Source of the DNA: Phaeovulum sp.
GTDB taxonomy: Bacteria > Pseudomonadota > Alphaproteobacteria > Rhodobacterales > Rhodobacteraceae
Direction: 5' to 3'
Length of the DNA: 64,000 nt
NCBI RefSeq assembly: GCF_030684035.1
Contig: NZ_JAUXPI010000043.1
Location: 1 to 64,000 of the forward strand
The notes beneath the pieces were generated by a model. That model did not search any database, was not told the DNA's origin, and saw only the letters and a list, made by a program, of their open reading frames with translations. A program made the translations under genes and the position numbers. Below are positions 39,101-48,468 of this stretch, in pieces. Numbering within the stretch: position 1 is the stretch's first letter; every line of letters begins with the position of its first letter.

Positions 39101-39685
39101 ATGGAGGCCGGCATGCGCGGGGGTCAGATGGTAGTGGCGGGGGTGGCGCTGATTGTCATTGCCGCAGGAACCGGCGCAGTGCTGCTGCTGCGTGGTGCCG
39201 AAGAAAATTCGCCAGCGCCGGTCGGGGAAAATTCGGTAACCGCAGGCACGCCGGTGATTTCGGTGACAACTTCCGACGAGCGCATTGCTGCGGCGGTCGC
39301 GGCGCTTGCCGCGGCTGGCCCTGCCGAGGTCACGACAGCCAACCGGCGCGAATATTACCTGCAATGTCGGCCCTGCCATTCGGTCACCCAGCCTGACGGC
39401 ACCGTGACCGAGCTCGGATCCGGCCTCGGACCCGACCTTTACGGCATCATCGACCGTCCCGCAGCGCAGCAGGCGGGCTTTGAATATTCCGAATCGATGC
39501 GGCAGGCGGGTGAAAAGGGGGTGATCTGGACGGTCGAGAACATCTTGCGCTACTCCTACAATCCGAAAAGATACCTGCGCGAGGTGACCGGCGATCCAAA
39601 GGCCGATGGCACGATGGTTTATTCGCTGGTCAAGGGCCACGCGCCGCTTGTCACCTATCTTCGCGCGGTCGGACCGCAGCCGTGA
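39101..39685 (+). CDS. Membrane-anchored c-type cytochrome
   Basis: A 194-residue monohaem cytochrome c. An N-terminal uncleaved helix (MVVAGVALIVIAAGTGAVLL) anchors it. After a proline/alanine-rich linker, the haem site CRPCH (C89, C92, H93) begins a class I domain: SGLGPDLYGIIDRPAAQQAGFEYSESM, then the C-terminal helix LVTYLRAV. GTMVYSL supplies the likely methionine ligand. It probably shuttles electrons toward the oxidase encoded 0.7 kb downstream. ATG 39113 with a GGAGG site is an equally good start. Confidence 0.88.
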   Translation: MEAGMRGGQMVVAGVALIVIAAGTGAVLLLRGAEENSPAPVGENSVTAGTPVISVTTSDERIAAAVAALAAAGPAEVTTANRREYYLQCRPCHSVTQPDGTVTELGSGLGPDLYGIIDRPAAQQAGFEYSESMRQAGEKGVIWTVENILRYSYNPKRYLREVTGDPKADGTMVYSLVKGHAPLVTYLRAVGPQP

Positions 39686-39784
39686 CATGCAACCTCATGG
39701 ACTTTGCCAGGGAGGGTGCCACTCTTTTTAATGATTCTTGAACCACGCGCGGTTTTTCCTGCTAATGGCAATAGCTGCATCGCC

Positions 39785-39812
39785 GCTGGGCCTGCACCGA
39801 GGCGGGCCCAGC
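39785..39812. promoter_or_regulatory. Stem-loop in the leader of the cytochrome c2 gene
   Basis: GCTGGGCC (39785-39792) / GGCCCAGC (39805-39812) 37 bases before the start codon. It may stabilise the message or terminate the upstream gene; no U tract. Confidence 0.4.
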
Positions 39813-39848
39813 TTCGCCAAACTCGTGTCGTCAACCAAGGACCTGATC

Positions 39849-40265
39849 ATGAAAAAGCTGTTTGTTACCGCCGCAACGATGCTGGCATTTGCCGTTCCCG
39901 CTTTGGCGGATGGCGACGCCGAAGCTGGCAAAAAGGCATTCAACCTCTGCAAGGCTTGCCATTCGGTCGTTACCCCTGCCGGTGAGGCGCTGGTGAAAGG
40001 TGGCAAGGTCGGACCCAACCTTTATGATGTCATTGGCCGCCAGGTCGCCTCGATGGCCGATTACACGCTTTACGGCGAAGGCATCCTGGCGGTTGGCGCA
40101 ACCGGCATGGTCTGGACCGATGACGAGCTTGAAGTTTACATGACCGACCCGAACATCTGGATCAAGGACAAGACCGGCAATCCGGATGCCAAATCGAAAA
40201 TGACCGGCAAGACTGCCAAGAATCAGGAAGACATCGTCGCCTACCTCTTGTCGCTGGTTCAATAG
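39849..40265 (+). CDS. Periplasmic cytochrome c2-type electron carrier
   Basis: A 138-residue soluble class I cytochrome resembling Rhodobacter cytochrome c2/c550. The signal peptide covers residues 1-20 (AVPALA-DG), the haem-binding CKACH is at 34-38, and the methionine ligand is M118 in KSKMTGK, with GPNLYDVIGRQVASMADYTLYGEG between. It carries electrons from the bc1 complex to terminal oxidase (and, in phototrophs, reaction centre; no photosynthesis gene is visible here). An AAGGA site precedes ATG 39849. Next to ctaD on the same strand. Confidence 0.92.
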   Translation: MKKLFVTAATMLAFAVPALADGDAEAGKKAFNLCKACHSVVTPAGEALVKGGKVGPNLYDVIGRQVASMADYTLYGEGILAVGATGMVWTDDELEVYMTDPNIWIKDKTGNPDAKSKMTGKTAKNQEDIVAYLLSLVQ

Positions 40266-40281
40266 CCTGCCGCAGGTTCCG

Positions 40282-40310
40282 GCTGCGGCAAAATTTGCAT
40301 TTGCCGCAGC
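40282..40310 (+). terminator. Terminator-like hairpin after the cytochrome c2 gene
   Basis: Perfect 11-bp stem GCTGCGGCAAA (40282-40292) / TTTGCCGCAGC (40300-40310), loop ATTTGCA, 17 bases after the stop. No U tract follows, so it may act as a 3'-end stabiliser. Confidence 0.6.
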
Positions 40311-40405
40311 TGCTGCATTGCCGTGTGCGAATTTGCGATCTAGAACACTTCCATAGGTGCGTGGTTCGGGAGAAGCCCCGCGCTCAGGGATGATGGGAGA
40401 TCAGC

Positions 40406-42085
40406 ATGGCAGACGCGGCCGTACACGGCGACGGTGCGCATGGGCAGCGCGGCTTTTTCAGCCGCTGGTTCATGTCCACCAATCACAAAGACATCGGAAT
40501 TCTCTATCTTTTCACTTCGGGCGTCGTCGGACTGCTTTCGGTGATCTTCACCGTCTACATGCGGATGGAGCTGATGGAACCCGGCGTGCAGTATATGTGC
40601 GAAGAGGGTGCCCGCTTCATCGCCAACGCGGCCGAGCCTTGCACGCCGAATGGCCACCTCTGGAACGTGATGATCACCTATCACGGCGTGCTGATGATGT
40701 TCTTCGTGGTGATCCCGGCGCTGTTCGGCGGCTTTGGCAACTATTTCATGCCGCTGCACATCGGTGCGCCGGACATGGCCTTTCCGCGGCTGAACAACCT
40801 CAGCTTCTGGCTCTATGTCATGGGTGTCTGCCTTGGCGTTGCCTCGCTCTTGTCGCCCGGTTCGGCGGATGGCCAGTTGGGGGCCGGTGTCGGCTGGGTG
40901 CTCTACCCGCCGCTCTCGACGCAGAATGCCGATACGATCTCGATGGATCTCGCCATTTTCGCGGTGCACGTTTCGGGTGCGAGCTCGATCCTCGGCGCGA
41001 TCAACATGATCACGACATTCCTCAACATGCGCGCACCCGGGATGACGCTGCACAAGGTGCCGCTGTTCCCCTGGTCGATCTTCGTGACCGCCTGGCTGAT
41101 CCTGCTGAGCCTGCCGGTGCTGGCCGGGGCGATCACCATGCTGCTGATGGATCGCAACTTCGGCACCACCTTCTTCAATCCCGAAGGTGGCGGCGACCCG
41201 ATTCTTTATCAGCATATCCTGTGGTTCTTCGGGCACCCGGAGGTCTATATCATCGTCATTCCGGGCTTCGGAATCATCAGCCACGTCATTGCCACGTTCT
41301 CGCGCAAGCCGATCTTCGGCTATCTGCCGATGGTTTACGCGATGGTGGCTATCGGGGTGCTCGGCTTCGTCGTCTGGGCGCACCACATGTACACCGTGGG
41401 CATGAGCCTGTCCCAGCAAAGCTACTTCATGCTGGCGACCATGGTCATCGCGGTGCCGACCGGCATCAAGGTGTTCTCCTGGATTGCCACGATGTGGGGC
41501 GGCTCGATCGAGTTCAAGACGCCGATGCTCTGGGCTTTCGGTTTCCTCTTCCTGTTCACCGTCGGCGGGGTGACCGGTGTGGTGCTCAGCCAGGCACCGC
41601 TCGACCGGGTCTATCATGACACCTACTATGTCGTGGCGCATTTCCACTATGTGATGAGCCTTGGCGCGGTGTTTGCGATCTTTGCCGGGGTCTATTTCTG
41701 GATCGGCAAGATGAGCGGGCGGCATTACCCGGAATGGGCAGGCAAGCTGCATTTCTGGTCAATGTTCGTCGGTTCGAACCTGATCTTCTTTCCGCAGCAC
41801 TTCCTTGGCCGTCAGGGCATGCCGCGGCGCTACATCGACTACCCCGAGGCCTTTGCCTACTGGAACTGGGTGTCGTCGATCGGTGCTTTCATTGCCTTCG
41901 CCTCGTTCGTGCTCTTCCTCGGTATCGTGTTCTACACCCTGCGCTACGGCAGGCGCGTGACCGAGAACAACTACTGGAACGAATACGCCGACACGTTGGA
42001 ATGGACCCTGCCTTGCCCGCCGCCGGAGCATACGTTCGAGGAGCTTCCCAAGCGCGAAGACTGGGACCATAGCCACACGCATTGA
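40406..42085 (+). CDS. ctaD: Cytochrome c oxidase subunit I (aa3 type)
   Basis: Catalytic haem-copper subunit of the proton-pumping terminal oxidase. The 559-residue protein has about twelve helices with low-spin haem ligands ([24 protein letters not shown]), the K/D-channel region, the CuB histidine/tyrosine crosslink site [19 protein letters not shown] in [10 protein letters not shown], and the haem ligand histidines in [15 protein letters not shown]. Start ATG 40406 (MADAAVHGD). Subunits II and III are not adjacent, as is usual in this family where ctaD stands alone. DUF2244 follows 7 bases later. Confidence 0.97.
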   Translation: MADAAVHGDGAHGQRGFFSRWFMSTNHKDIGILYLFTSGVVGLLSVIFTVYMRMELMEPGVQYMCEEGARFIANAAEPCTPNGHLWNVMITYHGVLMMFFVVIPALFGGFGNYFMPLHIGAPDMAFPRLNNLSFWLYVMGVCLGVASLLSPGSADGQLGAGVGWVLYPPLSTQNADTISMDLAIFAVHVSGASSILGAINMITTFLNMRAPGMTLHKVPLFPWSIFVTAWLILLSLPVLAGAITMLLMDRNFGTTFFNPEGGGDPILYQHILWFFGHPEVYIIVIPGFGIISHVIATFSRKPIFGYLPMVYAMVAIGVLGFVVWAHHMYTVGMSLSQQSYFMLATMVIAVPTGIKVFSWIATMWGGSIEFKTPMLWAFGFLFLFTVGGVTGVVLSQAPLDRVYHDTYYVVAHFHYVMSLGAVFAIFAGVYFWIGKMSGRHYPEWAGKLHFWSMFVGSNLIFFPQHFLGRQGMPRRYIDYPEAFAYWNWVSSIGAFIAFASFVLFLGIVFYTLRYGRRVTENNYWNEYADTLEWTLPCPPPEHTFEELPKREDWDHSHTH

Positions 42086-42092
42086 GGCGGCG

Positions 42093-42608
42093 ATGCCTTA
42101 CGAATGGTTGCAAGACGAGCCTGCGGCCCCGGATCACTCCGGGGCCGTTTCGCAAGCGCGGGCCGAGCTGCGGGCATGGCCGCAGCGCTCGTCGCATCGG
42201 CGCGGTCTTGCGGCGTTCGTTGCAATGACGGCGGCGCTGCTAGCGGTGCCGCTGGTATCGCTGCTTGGCACTGTCGCGCTCTGGGTGCTGCTGCCGTTTC
42301 TTGGCGCGGCGCTGGCGGGTCTGATCTGGGCCTTGCGGATCAACCTGCGCCGGGGCGAGGTGCAAGAAACCCTGACGCTGGTTCCGGGCAGCCTGACGCT
42401 TTTGCACAGCACCGTTGGCCGCGAGCCGGAATACTGGCAGGCCAACCCGCAATGGGTGCGCCTTCATCTGCTGGCACAGGGCGGGCCGGTGCCCGACTAT
42501 CTGACGCTCAGCGGCGGCGGCAGGGTGGTCGAGCTCGGTGCTTTCCTGACCGCCGAAGAGCGCCGCTGCCTGCATGACGAGCTTGCGCGCCTCCTGGCGC
42601 GCCGCTGA
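42093..42608 (+). CDS. DUF2244 family membrane protein
   Basis: A 171-residue integral membrane protein with two close hydrophobic helices (FVAMTAALLAVPLVSLLGTV and ALWVLLPFLGAALAGLIWAL) and a C-terminal cytoplasmic domain (TLTLVPGSLTLLHS to the end), the DUF2244 pattern. It begins 7 bases after ctaD; this linkage is recurrent in alphaproteobacteria and suggests an oxidase-related role, not established. Its stop codon abuts that of the convergent GST gene with no gap. Confidence 0.88.
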   Translation: MPYEWLQDEPAAPDHSGAVSQARAELRAWPQRSSHRRGLAAFVAMTAALLAVPLVSLLGTVALWVLLPFLGAALAGLIWALRINLRRGEVQETLTLVPGSLTLLHSTVGREPEYWQANPQWVRLHLLAQGGPVPDYLTLSGGGRVVELGAFLTAEERRCLHDELARLLARR

Positions 42609-43310
42609 TCAGCGCTTGAACAGCACCGATTGCGCGGCCTTGTCGCGCGCCAGATCGCCACGCAACTCCGCCCCCACCGCGCGGCCGCGCTGAAAAGCCG
42701 GGCGCGCGGCCAGAAGCGCCAGCCAGCGCGCCAGGTTCGGCTTGTCCTCAAGCGTCTGCTGCTGGCCTTCCCAAAGGCTTGCCCATGGCCAGATGGCGAA
42801 ATCGGCGATGGAAAGAAAGTCGCCCGCCGCATATTCCGCGCGCGCCAACTGCCGGTCGAGCACGCCATAAAGCCGGGCGACCTCGGCGCGGTAGCGGTCT
42901 TTGGCATAGGGCAGGTCTTGCGGCGGGTCCATTGCCGGGGCGTAGCGCAGGAAGTGGTGTGCCTGCCCCGCCATCGGGCCAAGCCCGCCCATCTGCCACA
43001 TCAGCCATTGTTCCACAGCAATGCGCTGGCGTTCGCCCTTGCCATAAAAGCGGCCGGTCTTGCGCGCGAGATATTGCAGGATCGCGCCCGATTCGAACAC
43101 CGAAACCGGCGCGCCATCCGGCCCCTCGGGGTCGATGATCGCCGGCATTCGGTTGTTCGGGGCAATTGCCAGAAAATCAGCGGCAAACTGCTCGCCCTTG
43201 CCGATATTGATGAACTTGACCACATAGGGCAGGCCCATCTCTTCCAGCGCGATGGAGATTTTCCAGCCGTTTGGCGTGGGCCAGTAGTAAAGCTCGATTG
43301 CAGCCGACAT
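42609..43310 (-). CDS. Glutathione S-transferase, YfcG/Nu-class-like
   Basis: A 233-residue GST resembling E. coli YfcG, a disulfide-bond reductase. The N-terminal domain carries YYWPTPNGWKISIALEE (the T/N-N pair replaces the usual catalytic Tyr/Ser/Cys), APNNRMPAIID and VFESGAILQYLA (glutathione-binding Glu-Ser). The C-terminal helical domain has the signature WLMWQMGGLGPMAGQAHHF and SIADFAIWPW. A GGAGG site precedes ATG 43310. Divergent from metZ. Confidence 0.9.
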   Translation of the reverse strand: MSAAIELYYWPTPNGWKISIALEEMGLPYVVKFINIGKGEQFAADFLAIAPNNRMPAIIDPEGPDGAPVSVFESGAILQYLARKTGRFYGKGERQRIAVEQWLMWQMGGLGPMAGQAHHFLRYAPAMDPPQDLPYAKDRYRAEVARLYGVLDRQLARAEYAAGDFLSIADFAIWPWASLWEGQQQTLEDKPNLARWLALLAARPAFQRGRAVGAELRGDLARDKAAQSVLFKR

Positions 43311-43446
43311 CGCATACCTCCGCTTGGTTTTCCTCAAAATGGCACCTCGCGCGGCGCTTGCAAGGGCTGGCATGTTGACCGCGTTGTGCCGCCGCGCTAG
43401 GCCGCGTGCTGCGGCACCCTGCCGCAGCCCATGCCCGGAGGCCGCG

Positions 43447-44622
43447 ATGTCTGACTGGAAACCCCGCACCAAAATGGTTCATGCCGGCGTGAAGCGCAGC
43501 CAATGGGGCGAAATGGCCGAGGCCATCCACCTGACGCAGGGCTTTGTTTACGAAAGCGCCGAGGCCGCCGAGGCGCGCTTTATCGAGGCGGGCCGGGATG
43601 AGTTCATCTATGCCCGATACGGCAACCCAACCGTGCGCATCTTCGAAGACCGCATCGCCGCGATTGAAGGCACCGAAGATGCCTTTGCCACGGCCTCGGG
43701 CATGGCCGCAGTCAATGCCGCGCTGACCGCGATCCTGAAGGCGGGCGATCATGTGGTGGCGGCACGCGCGCTTTTTGGTTCCTGCCTTTATGTGCTCGAC
43801 ATTCTGAAGCGGTTTGGCGTGGCGGTGACGCTGGTTGACGGGCTTGACCTTGCCGCCTGGGCCAGCGCGATCACCCCCGCGACCAGGGCGGTGTTCTTCG
43901 AGAGCGTCTCGAACCCGACGCTCGAGGTCATCGACATTGCCGCCGTGGCGCGGCTTGCCCATGCGGCCGGGGCGCTGGTGATTGTCGATAACGTCTTTGC
44001 GACACCGATCAATTCGCGCGCGGTCGAGCTGGGCGCGGATATCGTGGTCTATTCCGCGACCAAGCATATTGACGGTGGCGGGCGTTGCCTTGGCGGCGTG
44101 GTCTGCGGCAGCCGCGACTATATCCGCGGGCCGCTGGAAACCTATCTCAAGCATACCGGCGCGGCGCTTAGCCCGTTCAACGCCTGGGTGCTGCTGAGCG
44201 GAATGCAGACGCTCGATCTGCGGGTGCGGGCCCAGACTGCCAGCGCGCTGGCGCTGGCAGAGGCGCTCGAGGCGCATCCTGCGGTGGCGCGCACGCTTTA
44301 CCCCGGCCTGCCCAGCCACCCGCAGCACGCGCTTGCCATGGCGCAGATGGGGGCAGGGGGCACGATCGTGTCGATCGAGCTCAAGGCCGGGCAAAAGGCC
44401 GCCTTCGCCTTCCTCAACGCGCTGAAGATCTGGCTGATCTCGAACAACCTTGGCGATGCGCGCTCGATCGCTACGCACCCGGCTACCACCACCCACCAGC
44501 GCCTGCCCGCCGAGCAAAAGGCGCTTCTGGGGATCACCCCAGGTCTGGTGCGGCTGTCGCTTGGTATCGAGGATACCGGCGATCTGGTGGCCGACGTGCT
44601 GGAAGCGCTCACAGTGATCTGA
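43447..44622 (+). CDS. metZ: O-succinylhomoserine sulfhydrylase
   Basis: PLP enzyme making homocysteine from O-succinylhomoserine and sulfide in methionine synthesis. The 391-residue gamma-family protein shows the Cys/Met metabolism signatures: YARYGNPTVRIFEDRIAAIEG, ATASGMAAVNAALTAIL, VDNVFATPINSRAVELGAD and the PLP lysine in VYSATKHIDGGGRCLGGV, ending THQRL and GLVRLSLGIEDTGDL. A CGGAGG site precedes ATG 43447. I looked for a SAM riboswitch in the 136-base leader and found none convincing. MetZ versus MetB/MetY is by resemblance. Confidence 0.88.
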   Translation: MSDWKPRTKMVHAGVKRSQWGEMAEAIHLTQGFVYESAEAAEARFIEAGRDEFIYARYGNPTVRIFEDRIAAIEGTEDAFATASGMAAVNAALTAILKAGDHVVAARALFGSCLYVLDILKRFGVAVTLVDGLDLAAWASAITPATRAVFFESVSNPTLEVIDIAAVARLAHAAGALVIVDNVFATPINSRAVELGADIVVYSATKHIDGGGRCLGGVVCGSRDYIRGPLETYLKHTGAALSPFNAWVLLSGMQTLDLRVRAQTASALALAEALEAHPAVARTLYPGLPSHPQHALAMAQMGAGGTIVSIELKAGQKAAFAFLNALKIWLISNNLGDARSIATHPATTTHQRLPAEQKALLGITPGLVRLSLGIEDTGDLVADVLEALTVI

Positions 44623-44707
44623 ACGGGGCGCAGGCGCGTATTCAGTTGCGAAACGCCGCGTTGCTCCCCACATTGGGTGGCCCGCGCCAAGCACTGGGAG
44701 AACGCGA

Positions 44708-45805
44708 ATGAATATTCAGGGAAGCTTGCCGATGGCACCCGAACGCGATGAGGCAGAGGCCGCGCTAGAGGTGCTTCGCGCCTGGGCGGTGCGCGCGAGC
44801 CATACCGAGATTGCCGGGCTCGACCCCGCGATCGCCCGGCTTCTGCCAGGCGCACCGCTGGTCAATTACCCCGATCTGCGCCGTGTCTATCCGCATGGGT
44901 TCGAAGCCGATTCCGCCTACCGCGCGGGTTTGCCCGATTTGCAGAACGGCCCGGCCAGCCTGATCGTCGGTGCCCGCGCGCAAATCCAGCATGTCGGCAT
45001 ATCCAACTTTCGCCTGCCGATCCGCTTTCGCCGCCGCGATGGAGGCGAGGTCACGCTCGACACCTCGGTGACCGGCACCGTCAGCCTCGATGCCGAGCGA
45101 AAAGGCATCAACATGAGCCGCATCATGCGGTCTTTCTACGCCCATGCCGAACGCGCCTTCAGTTTTCAGGTCATAGAGGCGGCACTGGCCGATTACATGA
45201 ACGACCATGACGCCTTCGACGCGCGCATTCAGATGCGGTTTTCCTACCCGCTCAAGGTAGCCGCGCTGCGTTCAGGCCTGTCCGGCTGGCAATACTACGA
45301 TATTGCGCTGGAACTGGTCGAGCAGGCGGGCGTGCGGCGGCGGATCATGCATCTCGATTATGTCTACGCTTCGACCTGCCCCTGCTCGCTGGAGCTTTCC
45401 GAACATGCCCGCGCCAGCCGCGGCCAGCTTGCCACGCCGCATTCGCAGCGTTCGCGCGCGCGCATTTCGGTGGTGCTGGAGGGGACGGAGTGCCTCTGGT
45501 TCGAAGACCTGATCGAGGCGGCGCGGCGCGCCGTGCCTACCGAAACACAGGTCATGGTGAAGCGCGAGGATGAACAGGCATTTGCCGAACTGAACGCCGC
45601 GCATCCGATTTTCGTTGAAGATGCTGCCCGCGCCTTTGCCGCCGAATTGCTGGCCGAAACAAGGGTCGGCGATTTCCGCGTGCTTGCCAGCCATCAGGAA
45701 AGCCTGCACAGCCACGATGCGGTGAGCCTGTTGACCGAAGGCCCGACCTTCGCGGCGGCAAGCCTCGATCCGGACCTGTTCGCCAGCCTCCTGCATCGCG
45801 GCTGA
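44708..45805 (+). CDS. folE2: GTP cyclohydrolase FolE2 (type IB)
   Basis: First step of tetrahydrofolate synthesis: GTP to dihydroneopterin triphosphate. The 365-residue protein is the COG1469-type enzyme, with the active-site cysteine in YASTCPCSLELSEHARASRG, LDTSVTGTVSLDAERKGINMSR, and SFQVIEAALADYM. FolE2 can use several metals and often replaces Zn-dependent FolE; some bacteria induce it under zinc limitation, but no Zur box is evident here. GGGAGA lies before ATG 44708. Followed by an intrinsic terminator. Confidence 0.95.
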   Translation: MNIQGSLPMAPERDEAEAALEVLRAWAVRASHTEIAGLDPAIARLLPGAPLVNYPDLRRVYPHGFEADSAYRAGLPDLQNGPASLIVGARAQIQHVGISNFRLPIRFRRRDGGEVTLDTSVTGTVSLDAERKGINMSRIMRSFYAHAERAFSFQVIEAALADYMNDHDAFDARIQMRFSYPLKVAALRSGLSGWQYYDIALELVEQAGVRRRIMHLDYVYASTCPCSLELSEHARASRGQLATPHSQRSRARISVVLEGTECLWFEDLIEAARRAVPTETQVMVKREDEQAFAELNAAHPIFVEDAARAFAAELLAETRVGDFRVLASHQESLHSHDAVSLLTEGPTFAAASLDPDLFASLLHRG

Positions 45806-45859
45806 GGCGGGGGGCCTTCTGGCACCCCTGCGCGGCCAGCGGCCGCGCGTTCGGTGCTG

Positions 45860-45882
45860 AAAACCTTCCACCGGAAGGTTTT
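45860..45882 (+). terminator. Intrinsic terminator of folE2
   Basis: Perfect 10-bp stem AAAACCTTCC (45860-45869) / GGAAGGTTTT (45873-45882), loop ACC, ending in TTTT. It lies 54 bases after the folE2 stop and is symmetric, so it could work in both directions. Confidence 0.8.
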
Positions 45883-45894
45883 CCGGGCGCGCCT

Positions 45895-45925
45895 CACCCC
45901 CGAGGGTATTTTGGCGAAGAAGAAG
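45895..45925 (+). repeat. Dispersed intergenic element, copy D
   Basis: CACCCCCGAGGGTATTTTGG, then CGAAGAAGAAG. Matches copies at 7412, 10521 and 24848. Its GAAGAAG end lies just before a possible uvrD start at 45928. Confidence 0.5.
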
Positions 45926-45984
45926 CCATGAACAATCGGCGAACACCGCTTGGCGAGCGCGGCGAGCGGGGCTATGGTCGCGCC

Positions 45985-48414
45985 ATGAGCGAGACCCCTG
46001 CATCCCCCTCCCTGACGGCCCGTGCCGTCGCCGCGCGCGCTGCCCCCTATCTGGAGGGGCTGAACCCGGCGCAGCGGCAGGCTGTCGAGGCGCTGGATGG
46101 GCCGGTGCTGATGCTTGCAGGCGCGGGTACCGGCAAAACCCGCGCCCTGACCACGCGCATCGCGCATCTGCTCAGCCTTGGTCGGGCGCGGCCAAACGAG
46201 GTGCTGGCGGTCACTTTCACCAACAAGGCGGCGCGCGAAATGAAGGAACGGCTTGGCCGCCTGATGGGCGAAAGCGTCGAGGGGCTGCCCTGGCTTGGCA
46301 CCTTTCATGCGATCTCGGTGAAGCTTCTGCGCCGGCATGCGGAACTGGTGGGGTTGAAGTCGAACTTCACCATATTGGATACCGACGACCAGATCCGGCT
46401 GCTGAAGCAGGTGATTGCTGCCGAGAACATCGACGAAAAGCGTTGGCCTGCGCGCCTGCTGGCTGGGCTGATCGACGGTTGGAAGAACCGCGCGCTGACC
46501 CCGGAGAAGGTCAAGGGGGCCGAGGCCGCGAGTTTCAACAACTATGGCGGCGAGCTTTATGTGGCGTATCAGGCGCGGCTTCGGGCGCTGAATGCGGTCG
46601 ATTTCGGCGATCTCCTGCTGCACATGGTCACGATCTTTCAGGCACACCCCGATGTTCTGGCGCAATATCAGCGCTGGTTCCGGTACATCCTCGTGGACGA
46701 ATACCAGGATACCAACGTGGCGCAGTACCTGTGGCTGCGGCTCTTGGCGCAGGGTCACCGCAACATCTGCTGTGTTGGCGACGATGACCAGTCGATTTAC
46801 GGCTGGCGCGGTGCCGAGGTCGGCAACATCCTGCGCTTCGAGACGGATTTCCCTGGTGCGCAGGTGATCCGGTTGGAGCAGAACTATCGCTCGACCGGGC
46901 ATATTCTCGCCGCCGCTTCTGGGCTGATCGCGGCGAATGCGGGGCGGCTTGGCAAGACGCTCTGGACCGAGGCCGAAAGCGGCGCGAAGCTGCGGCTGAT
47001 CGGCCATTGGGACGGCGAGGAAGAGGCGCGCTGGATCGGTGATGAGGTCGAGGCGGTGCAGCGCGGCGCGCGCGAACTGGCCGCCGTGGGCCTCAACAGC
47101 CAGGCCATACTGGTGCGCGCCAGCCACCAGATGCGGGCTTTCGAGGACCGTTTTCTGACCATCGGTCTGCCCTACCGGGTGATCGGTGGCCCGCGCTTTT
47201 ACGAGCGCGCCGAGATTCGCGATGCGATGGCCTATTTCCGCCTTGCGGTCAGCCCCGATGATGATCTGGCCTTCGAGCGGGTGGTGAACCTGCCCAAGCG
47301 CGGGCTTGGCGACAAGGCGGTGCAGAACATCCAGCGCGCGGCCCGGGCGGCGGGGGTTTCCTTGCTGGACGGCGCGCGGGAACTGCTGGCGCATGGCGGC
47401 ATCACCGGCAAGGGGGCTGGGCAGTTGCGCGGCTTTGTCGAGGGCGTGGAGCGATGGCATAGCGAAGTTGTGGGACCACTCGTTAGGGTTGCGGATACTG
47501 GTGAAATAGTCGTGCACGACGACGAAGTGGGCGTTTCATTAGGATCATTCGTTCGCGGGGTGCCCACGAAGTCCCATATCGAACTGGCCGAGCAAATCCT
47601 GGAGGAATCCGGCTACACCGCGATGTGGCAGGCCGACAAGTCGCCTGACGCGCCGGGGCGGCTGGAAAACCTCAAGGAACTGGTCAAGGCGCTGGAGCAG
47701 TTTGAAAATCTGCAGGGCTTTCTCGAACATGTCTCGCTGATCATGGACAACGCCAGCGAGGATGCCGCCGAAAAGGTCAGTATCATGACCCTGCATGCGG
47801 CCAAGGGGCTGGAATTTCCGGTGGTGTTTCTGCCGGGCTGGGAAGATGGCCTGTTTCCCAGCCAGCGCAGCATGGACGAAGGCGGCCTCAGGGCGCTGGA
47901 GGAGGAGCGGCGGCTTGCCTATGTCGGCATTACCCGCGCCGAGAGGCTCTGCACCATCTCTTTCGCCGGCAACCGCCGGGTTTACGGCCAGTGGCAATCG
48001 GCGCTGCCCTCGCGCTTCATTGACGATCTGCCCGCCGCCCATGTCGAGGTGCTGACCCCGCCGGGGCTTTATGGCGGCGGCTTTGGCGCGGCTGCGCGCC
48101 CGGCGGCCTCTACCATCGAAGAACGCGCGGCGCGCGCCGATGTCTATGCCTCGCCCGGCTGGAAACGGATGCAGGAACGCGCCGCTTCGCGCCCGCTCGC
48201 GCAACCGCGCGAGGCGCGCCATGTGGTGATCGATCTTGATGCGGTCAGCGATTTCGAGCCGGGTGCGCGGGTGTTCCACCAGAAGTTCGGCTACGGGCTG
48301 GTGCGCGCGATCGAGGGCGACAAGCTGACGGTGGTCTTTGACAAGGCGGGTGAAAAGAAGCTGCTGGCAAGCTATGTGGTCGCCGCCGACAACGCGGATG
48401 ATGTTCCGTTTTGA
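45985..48414 (+). CDS. uvrD: UvrD/PcrA-family ATP-dependent DNA helicase
   Basis: Superfamily 1A 3'-5' helicase for nucleotide excision and mismatch repair. An 809-residue protein with motif I AGAGTGKTRALTTRIAHLL, Ia LAVTFTNKAAREMKERL, II VDEYQDTN, III GDDDQSIYGWRGA, IV EQNYRSTGHIL, V TLHAAKGLEFPVVFLPGWEDGLFP and VI EERRLAYVGITRA, and the C-terminal Tudor-like RNAP-binding tail (VFHQKFGYGLVRAIEGDKL). Residues ~493-530 (nt 47461-47575, SEVVGPLVRVADTGEIVVHD onward) look inserted and are coded by AT-richer DNA. ATG 45928 is an alternative start. Confidence 0.93.
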   Translation: MSETPASPSLTARAVAARAAPYLEGLNPAQRQAVEALDGPVLMLAGAGTGKTRALTTRIAHLLSLGRARPNEVLAVTFTNKAAREMKERLGRLMGESVEGLPWLGTFHAISVKLLRRHAELVGLKSNFTILDTDDQIRLLKQVIAAENIDEKRWPARLLAGLIDGWKNRALTPEKVKGAEAASFNNYGGELYVAYQARLRALNAVDFGDLLLHMVTIFQAHPDVLAQYQRWFRYILVDEYQDTNVAQYLWLRLLAQGHRNICCVGDDDQSIYGWRGAEVGNILRFETDFPGAQVIRLEQNYRSTGHILAAASGLIAANAGRLGKTLWTEAESGAKLRLIGHWDGEEEARWIGDEVEAVQRGARELAAVGLNSQAILVRASHQMRAFEDRFLTIGLPYRVIGGPRFYERAEIRDAMAYFRLAVSPDDDLAFERVVNLPKRGLGDKAVQNIQRAARAAGVSLLDGARELLAHGGITGKGAGQLRGFVEGVERWHSEVVGPLVRVADTGEIVVHDDEVGVSLGSFVRGVPTKSHIELAEQILEESGYTAMWQADKSPDAPGRLENLKELVKALEQFENLQGFLEHVSLIMDNASEDAAEKVSIMTLHAAKGLEFPVVFLPGWEDGLFPSQRSMDEGGLRALEEERRLAYVGITRAERLCTISFAGNRRVYGQWQSALPSRFIDDLPAAHVEVLTPPGLYGGGFGAAARPAASTIEERAARADVYASPGWKRMQERAASRPLAQPREARHVVIDLDAVSDFEPGARVFHQKFGYGLVRAIEGDKLTVVFDKAGEKKLLASYVVAADNADDVPF

Positions 48415-48417
48415 TGT

Positions 48418-48457
48418 CTTGGGCCAACTATCCCGGGGGTCCGGGGGCTGGCCCAAG
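48418..48457. terminator. Possible bidirectional terminator between uvrD and rlmJ
   Basis: CTTGGGCCA (48418-48426) pairs with TGGCCCAAG (48449-48457) around a GC-rich loop, in the 54-base gap between convergent genes. Confidence 0.5.
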
Positions 48458-48468
48458 GCGCTGAAGTC

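Noticed and set aside
43311-43446. SAM riboswitch in the metZ leader
   Set aside because: No SAM-II pseudoknot core or comparable conserved loop could be found; only generic GC-rich hairpins.
45694-47517. Minus-strand open frame (607 codons) opposite folE2/uvrD
   Set aside because: Antisense to all helicase motifs; composition is that of a shadow frame.
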